Positions 1 to 5,673 of a stretch of 11,459 nt of DNA are shown here, one piece after another. Each line of letters opens with the position of its first letter. The stretch's first letter is position 1. Source of the DNA: CAZDUS01 sp044344495 (lineage in GTDB: Bacteria; Verrucomicrobiota; Kiritimatiellia; CAIKKV01; CAITUY01); NCBI GenBank assembly GCA_044344495.1, contig JBIJCW010000059.1, positions 1-11,459 of the forward strand. The letters are read 5' to 3'. A program made the translations under genes and the position numbers. The notes below the pieces were generated by a model, which worked only from the letters and a program-made list of their open reading frames with translations, was not told where the DNA came from and did not search any database.

Positions 1-1
1 G

Positions 2-1489
2 GAGTGGTTGTGGGGCGAGGGGGGGGTGGGCGGCGAGTTGGCGGGGGCGTGGCGGGCGGCGGAGCGGCTGAGTTTGGCCGAGTTGCATGCGGAGGTGGAT
101 TTTGGCGAGGTGGCGGAACGGTTAGGCCGGGTACAGGACGGGTTGATTCTCGACATTGTGCGCAGGACCGTCCGGCACGGGATGAACCGGAATGTGCAGG
201 CGTTGATGGGGCAGGCCTCGCCGGCGGTACGGCGGACGAAGACGTGGCGGGGCGTGGTGTCGGCGGCAGAGGGATGTGGCGAGGCCGGGGGAAGCCGGTC
301 GCTGCAGGTGGCGGCGGATTTATTCCTGGCGGATGGCAAGGGCGATGAGGCGGTGGCGGCGGAACGGAAGGCGTTCGAGGCGATTGGGCGTGAGTTTGGG
401 CGGTACGTCAAATCATACGAGGCGGCCAGGGTGTCGGATCTGGTGCATGGGACGATGGAGGAGACGTGTCTCCCGGTGCGGTTTGATTTGGCGGGGGGGT
501 GGAGCGACACGCCGCCGTATTGTCTGGAGAATCCGGCGCGGGTTTTGAATATGGCGGTGGAATTCGGGGGGCGACGTCCGGTCATGGCACGGGTGAAGGC
601 GTTGGCGGAGCGGGAATGGCGTCTTTACCAGGAGGACGGGGGTTTGGTTGAGGTGGTTCGGCCGGGGGAAGGGACGGGGGAGTACCGTTCGCTGTCGGAT
701 CCGTTTGTGTTACTGAAGGCGGCGTTGCAGTTGACGGGGTATGGGGCAGGGCGGGAGATTCACCAGGGGGTGGAGGTGCGGACGCACACGGGGGTTCCGC
801 GGGGGAGCGGACTGGGCACGAGTTCGATCCTGGGCGCGGCGCTGGTGAGTGCGCTGCAGAAGTTGGCAGGGCGGCGGAGCGATGCGGAGCATGTGAGCGA
901 GTTGGTCCTGGTGTTGGAGCAGCGGATCACGACGGGCTGCGGATGGCAGGATCAGGTGGGCGGGTTGATGCCGGGGGTGAAATGTATCACGTCGGCGCCG
1001 GTGCAGCCGATGCGGCTGGTGATTGAACCGGTGCCGTTATTGCGGGAGACGGTGGAGGAGTTGGAGTCGCGTCTGGTGATCGCGTATACGGGGTTGGACC
1101 GGCTGGCGAAGAACGTATTGCAGATTGTGGTGGGGCGGTATTTGAGGAGGGAGCGGCGGGCCTTGAACTCGATACGGCGTTTGGTGGAGCTGGCGGATGA
1201 GGGGCGGGAGGCGCTGGTGCTGGGGCGGCTGGATGACGTGGGGGGGGTGATGGAGGAAGTGTGGCGGGTGCATCAGGAGTTGGATCCGCACTGCAGTAAC
1301 ACGGGTGTGGATGCGATGTTCGACAAGGTGGCGGATCTGGCGTCGGGATGGAAGCTGGCTGGCGCGGGCGGCGGCGGGTTCATGGGGGTATTGGGCAAGG
1401 ATCCGGAGGCGGCGGAGCGGATCCGGAGAACGCTGGCGGGCTTGGGTGCCGGCGTAAAGGTGTATGATTGGCGGCTGGCCCACAGATGA
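2..1489 (+). CDS. Fucokinase (GHMP kinase), Fkp-like, 5'-partial
   Basis: Reads open from the first full codon at position 2, so the true start lies upstream; 495 codons are visible. Three GHMP-kinase signatures are in order: the substrate-side motif VRFDLAGGWSDTPPY (near 478-522), the ATP-binding glycine/serine loop PRGSGLGTSS (near 798-827) and the C-terminal KLAGAGGGGF loop (near 1353-1382). AGGWSDTPPY followed by a VLNMAVEFGGRRP-like stretch is characteristic of L-fucokinases and of the kinase half of Fkp (fucokinase/GDP-fucose pyrophosphorylase). That family phosphorylates L-fucose to L-fucose-1-phosphate in the salvage route to GDP-fucose for surface glycans. Whether the guanylyltransferase half exists upstream cannot be seen. 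A related heptose kinase is a weaker alternative. The C-terminus stops at VYDWRLAHR, possibly a few residues short, exactly where the lower-GC cassette-like region begins. Confidence 0.82.
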   Translation, partial: EWLWGEGGVGGELAGAWRAAERLSLAELHAEVDFGEVAERLGRVQDGLILDIVRRTVRHGMNRNVQALMGQASPAVRRTKTWRGVVSAAEGCGEAGGSRSLQVAADLFLADGKGDEAVAAERKAFEAIGREFGRYVKSYEAARVSDLVHGTMEETCLPVRFDLAGGWSDTPPYCLENPARVLNMAVEFGGRRPVMARVKALAEREWRLYQEDGGLVEVVRPGEGTGEYRSLSDPFVLLKAALQLTGYGAGREIHQGVEVRTHTGVPRGSGLGTSSILGAALVSALQKLAGRRSDAEHVSELVLVLEQRITTGCGWQDQVGGLMPGVKCITSAPVQPMRLVIEPVPLLRETVEELESRLVIAYTGLDRLAKNVLQIVVGRYLRRERRALNSIRRLVELADEGREALVLGRLDDVGGVMEEVWRVHQELDPHCSNTGVDAMFDKVADLASGWKLAGAGGGGFMGVLGKDPEAAERIRRTLAGLGAGVKVYDWRLAHR

Positions 1490-1493
1490 TGAG

Positions 1494-1790
1494 ATGAATA
1501 TGAAACGACTGGGCATAGCGGCAGTAATAGGCCTTATCACCACTCTAATCTATGCTGGGGATATCGGCGTTGTAACGAACTACTTCATAAGCCTTCAATT
1601 TAAAGATGGAACGATCGGTGGCGTCGCGATTCCGTGGATAGGCGACAGGAGAGACGCTGATTACTGCAAAAAGCCAGCGGTTGGTCTTCAAATCGGTGCG
1701 ACGAACGATGTTTGGTTCATCACCACGGACGTCATGCCGATCATTGCCACAAACAGAAGCGGACGTTCCTATGTCTTGCCCAAGAAGTAG
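1494..1790 (+). CDS. Small exported hypothetical protein (cassette gene)
   Basis: A 98-residue protein of unknown function. Starts at ATG 1494 or ATG 1500 are both possible, and both give an N-terminal signal-like segment: a KR charge pair, a hydrophobic run (LGIAAVIGLITTLIYA), then a polar mature part. An upstream in-frame ATG at 1464 lies inside the fucokinase gene and is unlikely. The mature part (about 75 residues) is mixed polar/beta-like, with no motif I recognise and a single Cys. It begins 4 nt after the fucokinase stop, so it may be expressed by read-through from that gene, and it ends 19 nt before an attC-like site. G+C is visibly lower than in the fucokinase gene, which fits a captured gene. 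Expression and exact start are unproven. Confidence 0.6.
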   Translation: MNMKRLGIAAVIGLITTLIYAGDIGVVTNYFISLQFKDGTIGGVAIPWIGDRRDADYCKKPAVGLQIGATNDVWFITTDVMPIIATNRSGRSYVLPKK

Positions 1791-1809
1791 AAGACGAAAT
1801 GAACAATAG

Positions 1810-1913
1810 GGCCAACCAGCGGCTTCACCGCGTACGCGGTGCCCGAAGCGGCTGAATGAATTGTGAAAAACTCCGGGGCGGGCACCGCGCCGGGTGAGCC
1901 GCGACGTTGGGGC
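1810..1913 (+). repeat. attC-like integron recombination site (site A, about 104 bp)
   Basis: The outer arms GCCAAC (1811-1816) and GTTGGG (1906-1911) can pair through CCAAC/GTTGG. Inside them, GCGGCTTCACC (1819-1829) pairs with GGTGAGCCGC (1893-1902), leaving one unpaired T on the left arm. This is the classic extra-helical base of attC. A further perfect 10-bp pair, CGCGGTGCCC (1835-1844) with GGGCACCGCG (1880-1889), extends the stem. The polarity, with the GTT core on the right, means cassette genes read on the + strand, as they do. The site lies between two unrelated small genes. Confidence 0.75.
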
Positions 1914-1921
1914 AGACGATT

Positions 1922-2473
1922 ATGAAGATGAACTGGATATGCTGGGCGGTGTGTTTGGCTTCGGTGGCGGTGGCCGCCGATGACATCTGCGTCAAGGTGA
2001 CCGGCAACGGACAGGAGAAGACTGTTGCCGTCACGACAAACGAGACGACGTGCACGGAACTGTTCTGGGATGGCGTTCGGGACAAGGATGGCTGGATGAG
2101 CGGCGGTCACTACAAGATCACTGTTCAGATGGTAGGCGAAGGGGTCATTGTGAAAGAACTGTCGAAGACCGCGCACGGTGGTGTCAGTTCCGAACAAGCC
2201 AACAAGACAACCATCCCCGCCAAGAAGATTCCCTGGACAGGAGCGATTTCACAAACGACGGTGACTGTCTTTCGAGTGCAGCAGGACGTGAAGAAGACGG
2301 AAAGCCCCAACCATGTCTCTATTATGCGACTTCGGAACCCGCGCGCAGCGCGGCTCAGGGTGAACGCCAACGGTTCGGCCTATGATGACAATGGGTTGAC
2401 AATCGGCAGACATTATGTGATGGTTTCTGCATGGAATCGATACGCTGGGACGAGCGGAAGAACGGTTGGCTAA
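1922..2473 (+). CDS. Secreted hypothetical protein, probable cassette gene with read-through C-terminus
   Basis: 183 residues from ATG 1922; a TTG at 1907 lies inside attC site A and is unlikely to be used. The N-terminus is a clear Sec signal peptide (MKMNWICWAVCLASVAVAA, with cleavage expected after AVA or AVAA). The mature part starts DDICVKV and contains a second Cys in TTCTEL, so one disulfide is possible. The middle is Thr/Val/Lys-rich and beta-like (KITVQMVGEGVIVKEL). I recognise no family. Near residue 137 the frame enters a sequence resembling the right half of an attC site (2359-2379). It then continues about 30 residues into the next cassette and stops inside the toxin gene (43-nt overlap). 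The last 40 or so residues are therefore probably not ancestral protein. Confidence 0.58.
   Translation: MKMNWICWAVCLASVAVAADDICVKVTGNGQEKTVAVTTNETTCTELFWDGVRDKDGWMSGGHYKITVQMVGEGVIVKELSKTAHGGVSSEQANKTTIPAKKIPWTGAISQTTVTVFRVQQDVKKTESPNHVSIMRLRNPRAARLRVNANGSAYDDNGLTIGRHYVMVSAWNRYAGTSGRTVG
2332..2379 (+). repeat. Possible degenerate attC (site B), right half only convincing
   Basis: GGTGAACGCC (2359-2368), a 4-nt spacer and GTTCGGC (2373-2379) match the right half of site C (3040-3060) base for base except in the spacer. The left half is poor: TCGGAAC (2332-2338) pairs with only 5 of 7 core bases, and no good partner for GAACGCC is seen. A small CCGCG/CGCGG hairpin lies between. It may be a truncated or decayed site, or the trace of a cassette fusion. 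Confidence 0.4.
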
Positions 2474-2703
2474 GGCAACACCGTGGGGTCTGTTTTGAGC
2501 AAGCCGCCGTGTGCTTGGCGTCCGAACGCGTTCTCGACATCACCGATCATCCGAACCAGGAGCGGTATCCGGGGCAGAAGGTGGCGGTGATCGAGATAAA
2601 CGGTTATGCGTATCTGGTTCCGTACGAATACGCCGGCGAGGAAATCATCCTCAAGACGATGATCCCGAGCCGGAAGGCAACGCAGAAATACATCGGAGAA
2701 TAG
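2431..2703 (+). CDS. BrnT-like toxin of a type II toxin-antitoxin pair
   Basis: A 90-residue protein. Features visible are an N-terminal IRWDERKNGWLRQHRGVCFEQ segment, the middle ITDHPNQERYPGQKV, a hydrophobic strand with YAYLVPYEY, and the C-terminal ILKTMIPSRKATQKYIG. The W-D-x-x-K-N-x-x-L-x-x-x-RGV-x-F start and the R-K-A-T-x-x-Y end resemble BrnT/DUF497-type toxins, which are ribonuclease-like mRNA interferases. The gene is followed after 2 nt by an RHH-type antitoxin, giving the toxin-first order typical of brnTA. It starts at ATG 2431 with no good Shine-Dalgarno; a TTGACA at 2396-2401 is a possible -35 element but has no convincing -10. Toxins and antitoxins are common integron-cassette cargo and can stabilise arrays. 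The family assignment comes from remembered motifs, not a search. Confidence 0.7.
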   Translation: MESIRWDERKNGWLRQHRGVCFEQAAVCLASERVLDITDHPNQERYPGQKVAVIEINGYAYLVPYEYAGEEIILKTMIPSRKATQKYIGE

Positions 2704-2705
2704 GT

Positions 2706-3044
2706 ATGAGCGACGTGAAACTGGACCGGGAAGAGAAGGACATATTGGAGTCCTTTGAACGCGGGGAATGGGTCTCTATCCGTGACCGGAAGACAGAGAT
2801 TTCCAGACTTGGAACCGCGGCGCGGGCAACATTGCGCAAAAACCGGCGCATCAATATCCGCCTGTCGGACCGCGATGTGATTGGCCTCCAAGCGAAGGCA
2901 GCAGAAGAAGGCATCCCCTACCAGACGTTGATTTCCAGCGTCCTTCACAAGTTCCTGACCGGCACTCTATGGGTGACGGAGACGGGATGGCCGAACAAGG
3001 CGTCGCGCCGTACCACCAACCCGCGACGGGTTGGTGTCCGGTGA
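2706..3044 (+). CDS. CopG/RHH-type antitoxin (partner of BrnT-like toxin)
   Basis: 112 residues from ATG 2706, 2 nt after the toxin stop, so the two are surely co-transcribed and probably translationally coupled. The N-terminal VKLDREEKDILESFERGEW segment (residues 4-22) is typical of antitoxins in this group and would contact the toxin. KNRRINIRLSDRDVIGLQAKA, then EEGIPYQTLISSVLHKFLTG (about residues 42-81), has the strand-helix-helix pattern of a ribbon-helix-helix DNA-binding domain. Such proteins bind the toxin and repress their own promoter. From about residue 96 the protein is encoded by attC site C, and its stop codon (3042-3044) lies inside that site, so the last 17 residues (PNKASRRTTNPRRVGVR) are a by-product of the recombination site rather than a conserved domain. 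Confidence 0.75.
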   Translation: MSDVKLDREEKDILESFERGEWVSIRDRKTEISRLGTAARATLRKNRRINIRLSDRDVIGLQAKAAEEGIPYQTLISSVLHKFLTGTLWVTETGWPNKASRRTTNPRRVGVR

Positions 3045-3060
3045 ACGCCATACGTTCGGC
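2990..3060 (+). repeat. attC integron recombination site (site C, 71 bp)
   Basis: Perfect 7-bp outer arms GCCGAAC (2990-2996) and GTTCGGC (3054-3060), with the AAC/GTT cores of attC sites. Inside, GGCGT (2999-3003) pairs with ACGCC (3045-3049), separated from the outer arms by 2- and 4-nt spacers. A terminal hairpin CACCAACCC (3014-3022)/GGGTTGGTG (3028-3036), loop GCGAC, closes the structure. Size, nesting and orientation all fit attC. It is the cleanest site in the window. Confidence 0.85.
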
Positions 3061-3082
3061 AAGATGACCGGAGGGATGATCA

Positions 3083-3322
3083 ATGGTATCGGGACCGACA
3101 GGACCATTTGGAATTGCCGTGCTCTTCCTGCTTGGGTGGATCTTTGTAGAGAACAACGTTGTAAAGTACACGTGCGGCGCTTTGTTGCTCTCTTGGTTCG
3201 GCTTCATGATCTGGCTCACGATAGCCAACAGGGCATTGAATATCCTCATATTCCCCGGAATCATTGCGATTGCCTGGAGCGCCCTTTCGGGTGTGAAGAA
3301 CTTATTTGGATCTGAGATTTAG
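3083..3322 (+). CDS. Small multi-pass membrane protein, unknown function (cassette gene)
   Basis: A 79-residue hydrophobic protein starting at ATG 3083, with a good ribosome-binding site GGAGGGA (3070-3076) six bases upstream, just after the attC core of site C. Three hydrophobic segments are visible: about residues 8-23 (FGIAVLFLLGWIFVEN), 30-47 (TCGALLLSWFGFMIWLTI) and 54-70 (ILIFPGIIAIAWSALSG), so it should be an inner-membrane protein with short loops. I recognise no family or catalytic motif. It ends 13 nt before attC-like site D, the usual layout of a single-gene cassette. The clear Shine-Dalgarno and the consistent hydrophobic pattern support it as a real gene. Confidence 0.65.
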   Translation: MVSGPTGPFGIAVLFLLGWIFVENNVVKYTCGALLLSWFGFMIWLTIANRALNILIFPGIIAIAWSALSGVKNLFGSEI

Positions 3323-3335
3323 GAAACATTGATGG

Positions 3336-3391
3336 GCCGAACTGGCGGCATGCGACGCGGGACCCCGCGCGCCTGCGCCAGAACGTGTGCC
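3336..3391 (+). repeat. attC-like site, degenerate right core (site D, about 56 bp)
   Basis: GCCGAAC (3336-3342) is identical to the left core of site C. CTGGCGGCA (3342-3350) pairs with TGCGCCAG (3374-3381), leaving one extra G on the left arm, the usual attC extra-helical base. A CGCGGG/CCCGCG stem closes the structure. The expected right core GTTCGGC is replaced by GTGTGCC (3385-3391), so the site may be inactive. It separates two small membrane-protein genes. Confidence 0.6.
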
Positions 3392-3397
3392 TGAATC

Positions 3398-3721
3398 ATG
3401 ACAGAACAATTCCAGAGATTGATGAAGGAGACTGCAAGCTGGTCGGTCCGGTTTGTCGTTGTGCTCGTTGGACTTCCGGTCCTTGTTTTTCTGGTCGTGA
3501 TAATCGCGGGCTTCTGCAGGATCAACTTCGATATTGGTGTTGTTATTTTGCTCCGGTACGTCCAGATACCCGCTCTCCTTCTTGGTCCCGGCCATGTGGA
3601 GAACAAAATGCTTACGCCGAAGACGGCGACTGATTGGCTGATCGTCCCTGCATTATATTTTCTGCTCTCTTTTTGTTTGGGGCTCGCGGCAGGGCTGATT
3701 AAGGAAAGAAGGAAGACGTGA
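3398..3721 (+). CDS. Small membrane protein, unknown function (probable last cassette gene)
   Basis: 107 residues from ATG 3398, seven bases after the end of attC-like site D. Hydrophobic segments lie at about residues 17-40 (VRFVVVLVGLPVLVFLVVII), 46-63 (GVVILLRYVQIPALLLGP) and 80-99 (WLIVPALYFLLSFCLGLAAG), followed by a basic tail KERRKT. That predicts two or three membrane passes with a positively charged cytoplasmic end. The N-terminal MTEQFQRLMKETASW is amphipathic. No family is recognised. No strong Shine-Dalgarno is visible. No attC site is recognisable between its stop and the insertion sequence at 3892, so the right edge of the array is lost or was never there. Confidence 0.6.
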   Translation: MTEQFQRLMKETASWSVRFVVVLVGLPVLVFLVVIIAGFCRINFDIGVVILLRYVQIPALLLGPGHVENKMLTPKTATDWLIVPALYFLLSFCLGLAAGLIKERRKT

Positions 3722-3891
3722 AGGGCACAGAGTTGCCTTCGTCCCGGAGGCACGGGACTACGGGGGCCATGGAAGAGAATTCAATGTGGTGTTTATTTCG
3801 CCCACGGGAATACCGTGGCCAAAATAAACACCACGCTTCTTGGAGGAAAACCAGAGAGGGAGGAGAGGCGACGGCGTATCCGGCTTTGACT
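3722..3891. other. Non-coding stretch between cassette region and IS
   Basis: No convincing gene. A 76-codon open frame (3718-3948) crosses both a large hairpin and the left end of the IS and has no domain-like character. The stretch holds a small hairpin GTCCCG/CGGGAC (3740-3757) and the long hairpin listed separately. It includes no recognisable attC core. Confidence 0.5.
3786..3834. repeat. Long imperfect inverted repeat / hairpin
   Basis: Arms of 22 bp (3786-3807 and 3813-3834) flank a 5-nt loop GAATA, with only two mismatches, both in the middle of the stem. The outer 13 bp (GTGGTGTTTATTT against AAATAAACACCAC) and the inner CCACGG/CCGTGG pair perfectly. No U-tract follows on either strand, so it is not a textbook intrinsic terminator. 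It could act as a bidirectional transcript end for the transposase and cassette genes, or be a small palindromic repeat. Confidence 0.75.
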
Positions 3892-3904
3892 CCTGAGTTC
3901 AACA
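3892..3904 (+). repeat. Left terminal inverted repeat of the IS
   Basis: The 13-bp CCTGAGTTCAACA is the exact reverse complement of 5541-5553. It lies 25 nt beyond the transposase stop codon on the minus strand. Confidence 0.8.
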
Positions 3905-3929
3905 ATGGGACACCCAGAGCCGATTTGAG

Positions 3930-5450
3930 TTACCAGATCAGGTTGTAGAGTTGCTGTTGTGCGGGATCCATTTGGAGTAACATTCTCTGATTTTCTGGAT
4001 CGTCGGGGTAGCGGAAGGTCATTTCGTACATGGTTTGGGTCAGTTCGGCGGCCCGTTGTGGGCTGATGGGGATGCCAGCATCCTTGAGGCGCCGTTCCAG
4101 TTCCTTGTAAATCGTGTAAGCGACGAAGGCGACGAGGACGTGTGCTTCGATACGGCGACGTCGCCGGTGATACATGGGACGGATACGCAGATCCGTTTTT
4201 GAGATACGGAACGCCTTCTCGATGTGCCAGAGTTGGCCGTAATTTTCGACGACCATTTCGGCAGACAGGGCGGTATTGGTCAGGTAGCCTTTCAGACCAT
4301 CCCATTGGGCAGATTGTTCAACCTTCTCCTCGTCGATCTCCACCGTCACTTCGCCGGTCAGCTTGAGGAACTTGTTATAACCACGGTTGTTGAGATGTTC
4401 TTTGACCAGGCGGCCCGACCCGACTCGTTTTTTGAGTCGTTGCAGGCCGCTTTCCCGATTGTGCTGGTCCTTTCTTGAACGCTTGTCAGAGTGGGTGACA
4501 ATCAGTCGATGACCGTTGCCTTGTTCGATAACCACCGACTGCCCATTCGACAGGCCGGTGCATCGTTGGAGAATCACTTTCTGCATGGCTTCCGTTTCGT
4601 TGCGAAGCCGGGCCGCCACGATGAACGGATACTTCTCCCGGTCGAGTGCATCCAGATTGTCTTGGCTCAGCATGGCGGCGTCGGCAACGACAACCGGTTT
4701 GCCGAAATTGTATTTCTCCTGGATTTGCTGCAAAACCGGCAGTAGCGTCTTGCCCTCGAATGTGTTGCCCTCAAAAATGTCATAGCCAATCGGATAGCCA
4801 TTTTCTCCGACCAATAATCCAAGCATAATCTGAGGGTTCTGGAACTTGCCGTCCTTCGAAAAGCCGATCTTCCGAAGATCGTCCTCGTCTTCGGCCTCGA
4901 AATACAAGCTGGTCATATCATAGAAAACGACACTGATCCGCTTGAGTATCTTGCGCGAATGGTGATAGGCGATCTGCTTGGCTCGTTCAGCATAACACTC
5001 GTTAAGTCGATCCAGAAAGCGGTAGACCTCCTGAACATTCATCGTCTTTCCCTGGTAGCGATAGAGATAGTCGATGGTCTTCAACTTGCTTGTAGGGTAC
5101 ACCAGGCGGGCGACAACGATGTCGCGAAAAAGCGGCTCAGGAATCACACCGAACCCAATCTCGTCGAACAGTCGTCCGAAAATCAGATCCGGGCCCGTCG
5201 TGCGAATTGAGGCATTACCCAGATGCTTTACGAAATCACTAATCACGGCCCGGTCATGATGATTTTCCGGAAATAGCGAATACTGCCCATGATGCCTTGA
5301 AATGAAAAGCTCCCCCAACTCCATCAGGCGCTGCACTTCATGAGGATCATGCGCCGAACCCATCGTCTTGATCACTCGATAGCCATTGGACTTGTCGATG
5401 ACCTGTACGCTAATAGAGCCAGCTTGATTGCGCTTCTTGCGAATGAACAT
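3930..5450 (-). CDS. IS1634/IS4-type DDE transposase
   Basis: 506 residues, full length for IS1634-type transposases. Candidate catalytic residues are the first Asp in FYDMTSLYFE (about residue 178), the second in VVVADAAM (about residue 260) and the Glu in YGQLWHIEKAFRISK (about residue 416). Y-x-x-L-W-x-I-E-x-x-F-R is the Y(2)R(3)E(6)K-like signature of the IS4 superfamily. The N-terminal MFIRKKRNQAGSISVQVI and the GRLFDEIGF region match the usual DNA-binding part. It ends in LLQMDPAQQQLYNLIW with no frameshift or internal stop, so the element may be active. The start at 5450 (ATG) leaves about 90 nt to the right inverted repeat for a promoter. The enzyme cuts and joins the element ends. 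Confidence 0.9.
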   Translation of the reverse strand: MFIRKKRNQAGSISVQVIDKSNGYRVIKTMGSAHDPHEVQRLMELGELFISRHHGQYSLFPENHHDRAVISDFVKHLGNASIRTTGPDLIFGRLFDEIGFGVIPEPLFRDIVVARLVYPTSKLKTIDYLYRYQGKTMNVQEVYRFLDRLNECYAERAKQIAYHHSRKILKRISVVFYDMTSLYFEAEDEDDLRKIGFSKDGKFQNPQIMLGLLVGENGYPIGYDIFEGNTFEGKTLLPVLQQIQEKYNFGKPVVVADAAMLSQDNLDALDREKYPFIVAARLRNETEAMQKVILQRCTGLSNGQSVVIEQGNGHRLIVTHSDKRSRKDQHNRESGLQRLKKRVGSGRLVKEHLNNRGYNKFLKLTGEVTVEIDEEKVEQSAQWDGLKGYLTNTALSAEMVVENYGQLWHIEKAFRISKTDLRIRPMYHRRRRRIEAHVLVAFVAYTIYKELERRLKDAGIPISPQRAAELTQTMYEMTFRYPDDPENQRMLLQMDPAQQQLYNLIW

Positions 5451-5540
5451 GGGGCGATTTTAGGCACGGGACACCCAAATCAGCAATAACCGACAAATGC
5501 CCCCTTGAAAATCAACGACTTATAAACTGATCCAAAAAAA

Positions 5541-5553
5541 TGTTGAACTCAGG
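5541..5553 (-). repeat. Right terminal inverted repeat of the IS
   Basis: The 13-bp TGTTGAACTCAGG pairs exactly with 3892-3904. It lies about 90 nt upstream of the transposase start and 27 bases before the FNR-like box of hcp. Confidence 0.8.
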
Positions 5554-5580
5554 TTGGGGAAAGATTAATTTTTCAAAACA

Positions 5581-5594
5581 TTGATCTATGTCAA
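5581..5594. promoter_or_regulatory. FNR/HcpR-type operator upstream of hcp
   Basis: TTGATCTATGTCAA matches the CRP/FNR-family palindrome TTGAT-N4-ATCAA with one mismatch. Its centre (5587.5) is about 40 bases upstream of the start predicted from the CATAAT -10 box (5616-5621), the position of a class II activator. The likely binders are FNR, DNR or HcpR homologues sensing oxygen or NO; none is encoded in the window. Confidence 0.72.
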
Positions 5595-5615
5595 GGCGGC
5601 TGCTCCGGGTTCGGG

Positions 5616-5621
5616 CATAAT
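5616..5621 (+). promoter_or_regulatory. Putative -10 box of the hcp promoter
   Basis: CATAAT differs from TATAAT at one position. No -35 hexamer is evident, as expected for an activator-dependent class II promoter in which the FNR-like box overlaps the -35 region. It predicts a start near 5628 and a leader of about 46 nt. Confidence 0.5.
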
Positions 5622-5673
5622 GCGACCTTGTTTTGGGTGTAAGAGAAGAACCAACAAGCAAGGGAAGAGCAAT

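Larger units (their letters stand above)
3892..5553 (-). mobile_element. Complete IS1634/IS4-like insertion sequence (1,662 bp)
   Basis: Perfect 13-bp terminal inverted repeats, CCTGAGTTCAACA at 3892-3904 and its complement TGTTGAACTCAGG at 5541-5553, bracket a single full-length DDE transposase gene on the minus strand. The pairing stops exactly at the outer C/G. Immediately outside, the flanks (TTTGACT on the left, TTGGGGA on the right) show no target duplication. The length fits the IS1634 group. A 10-bp direct repeat GGGACACCCA sits near both ends, inside the element (3907-3916 and 5468-5477). Confidence 0.82.

Noticed and set aside
1037..1543. A 168-codon minus-strand open frame under the fucokinase gene
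   Set aside because: It is antisense to a well-supported kinase domain, is His/Pro/Gln/Arg-rich, and has no recognisable motif.
2187..2379. An attC site starting at CCGAACAAG (2193-2201) and ending at 2379
   Set aside because: It resembles the start of site C, but the span would be about 187 bp with no nested stem between the ends, and it lies inside coding sequence of normal character.
2396..2430. A sigma-70 promoter for the toxin-antitoxin pair (TTGACA at 2396)
   Set aside because: No acceptable -10 box occurs 16-18 nt downstream, so it is kept only as a weak possibility in the toxin entry.
3718..3948. A 76-codon open frame crossing the hairpin and the left IS end
   Set aside because: It spans the IS boundary and a 22-bp-arm hairpin and overlaps the end of the transposase gene; its composition is not protein-like.
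3907..5477. The 10-bp direct repeat GGGACACCCA (3907-3916, 5468-5477) as the IS target duplication
   Set aside because: The perfect 13-bp inverted repeats lie outside it, so it is internal to the element; it may be a transposase-binding or chance repeat.
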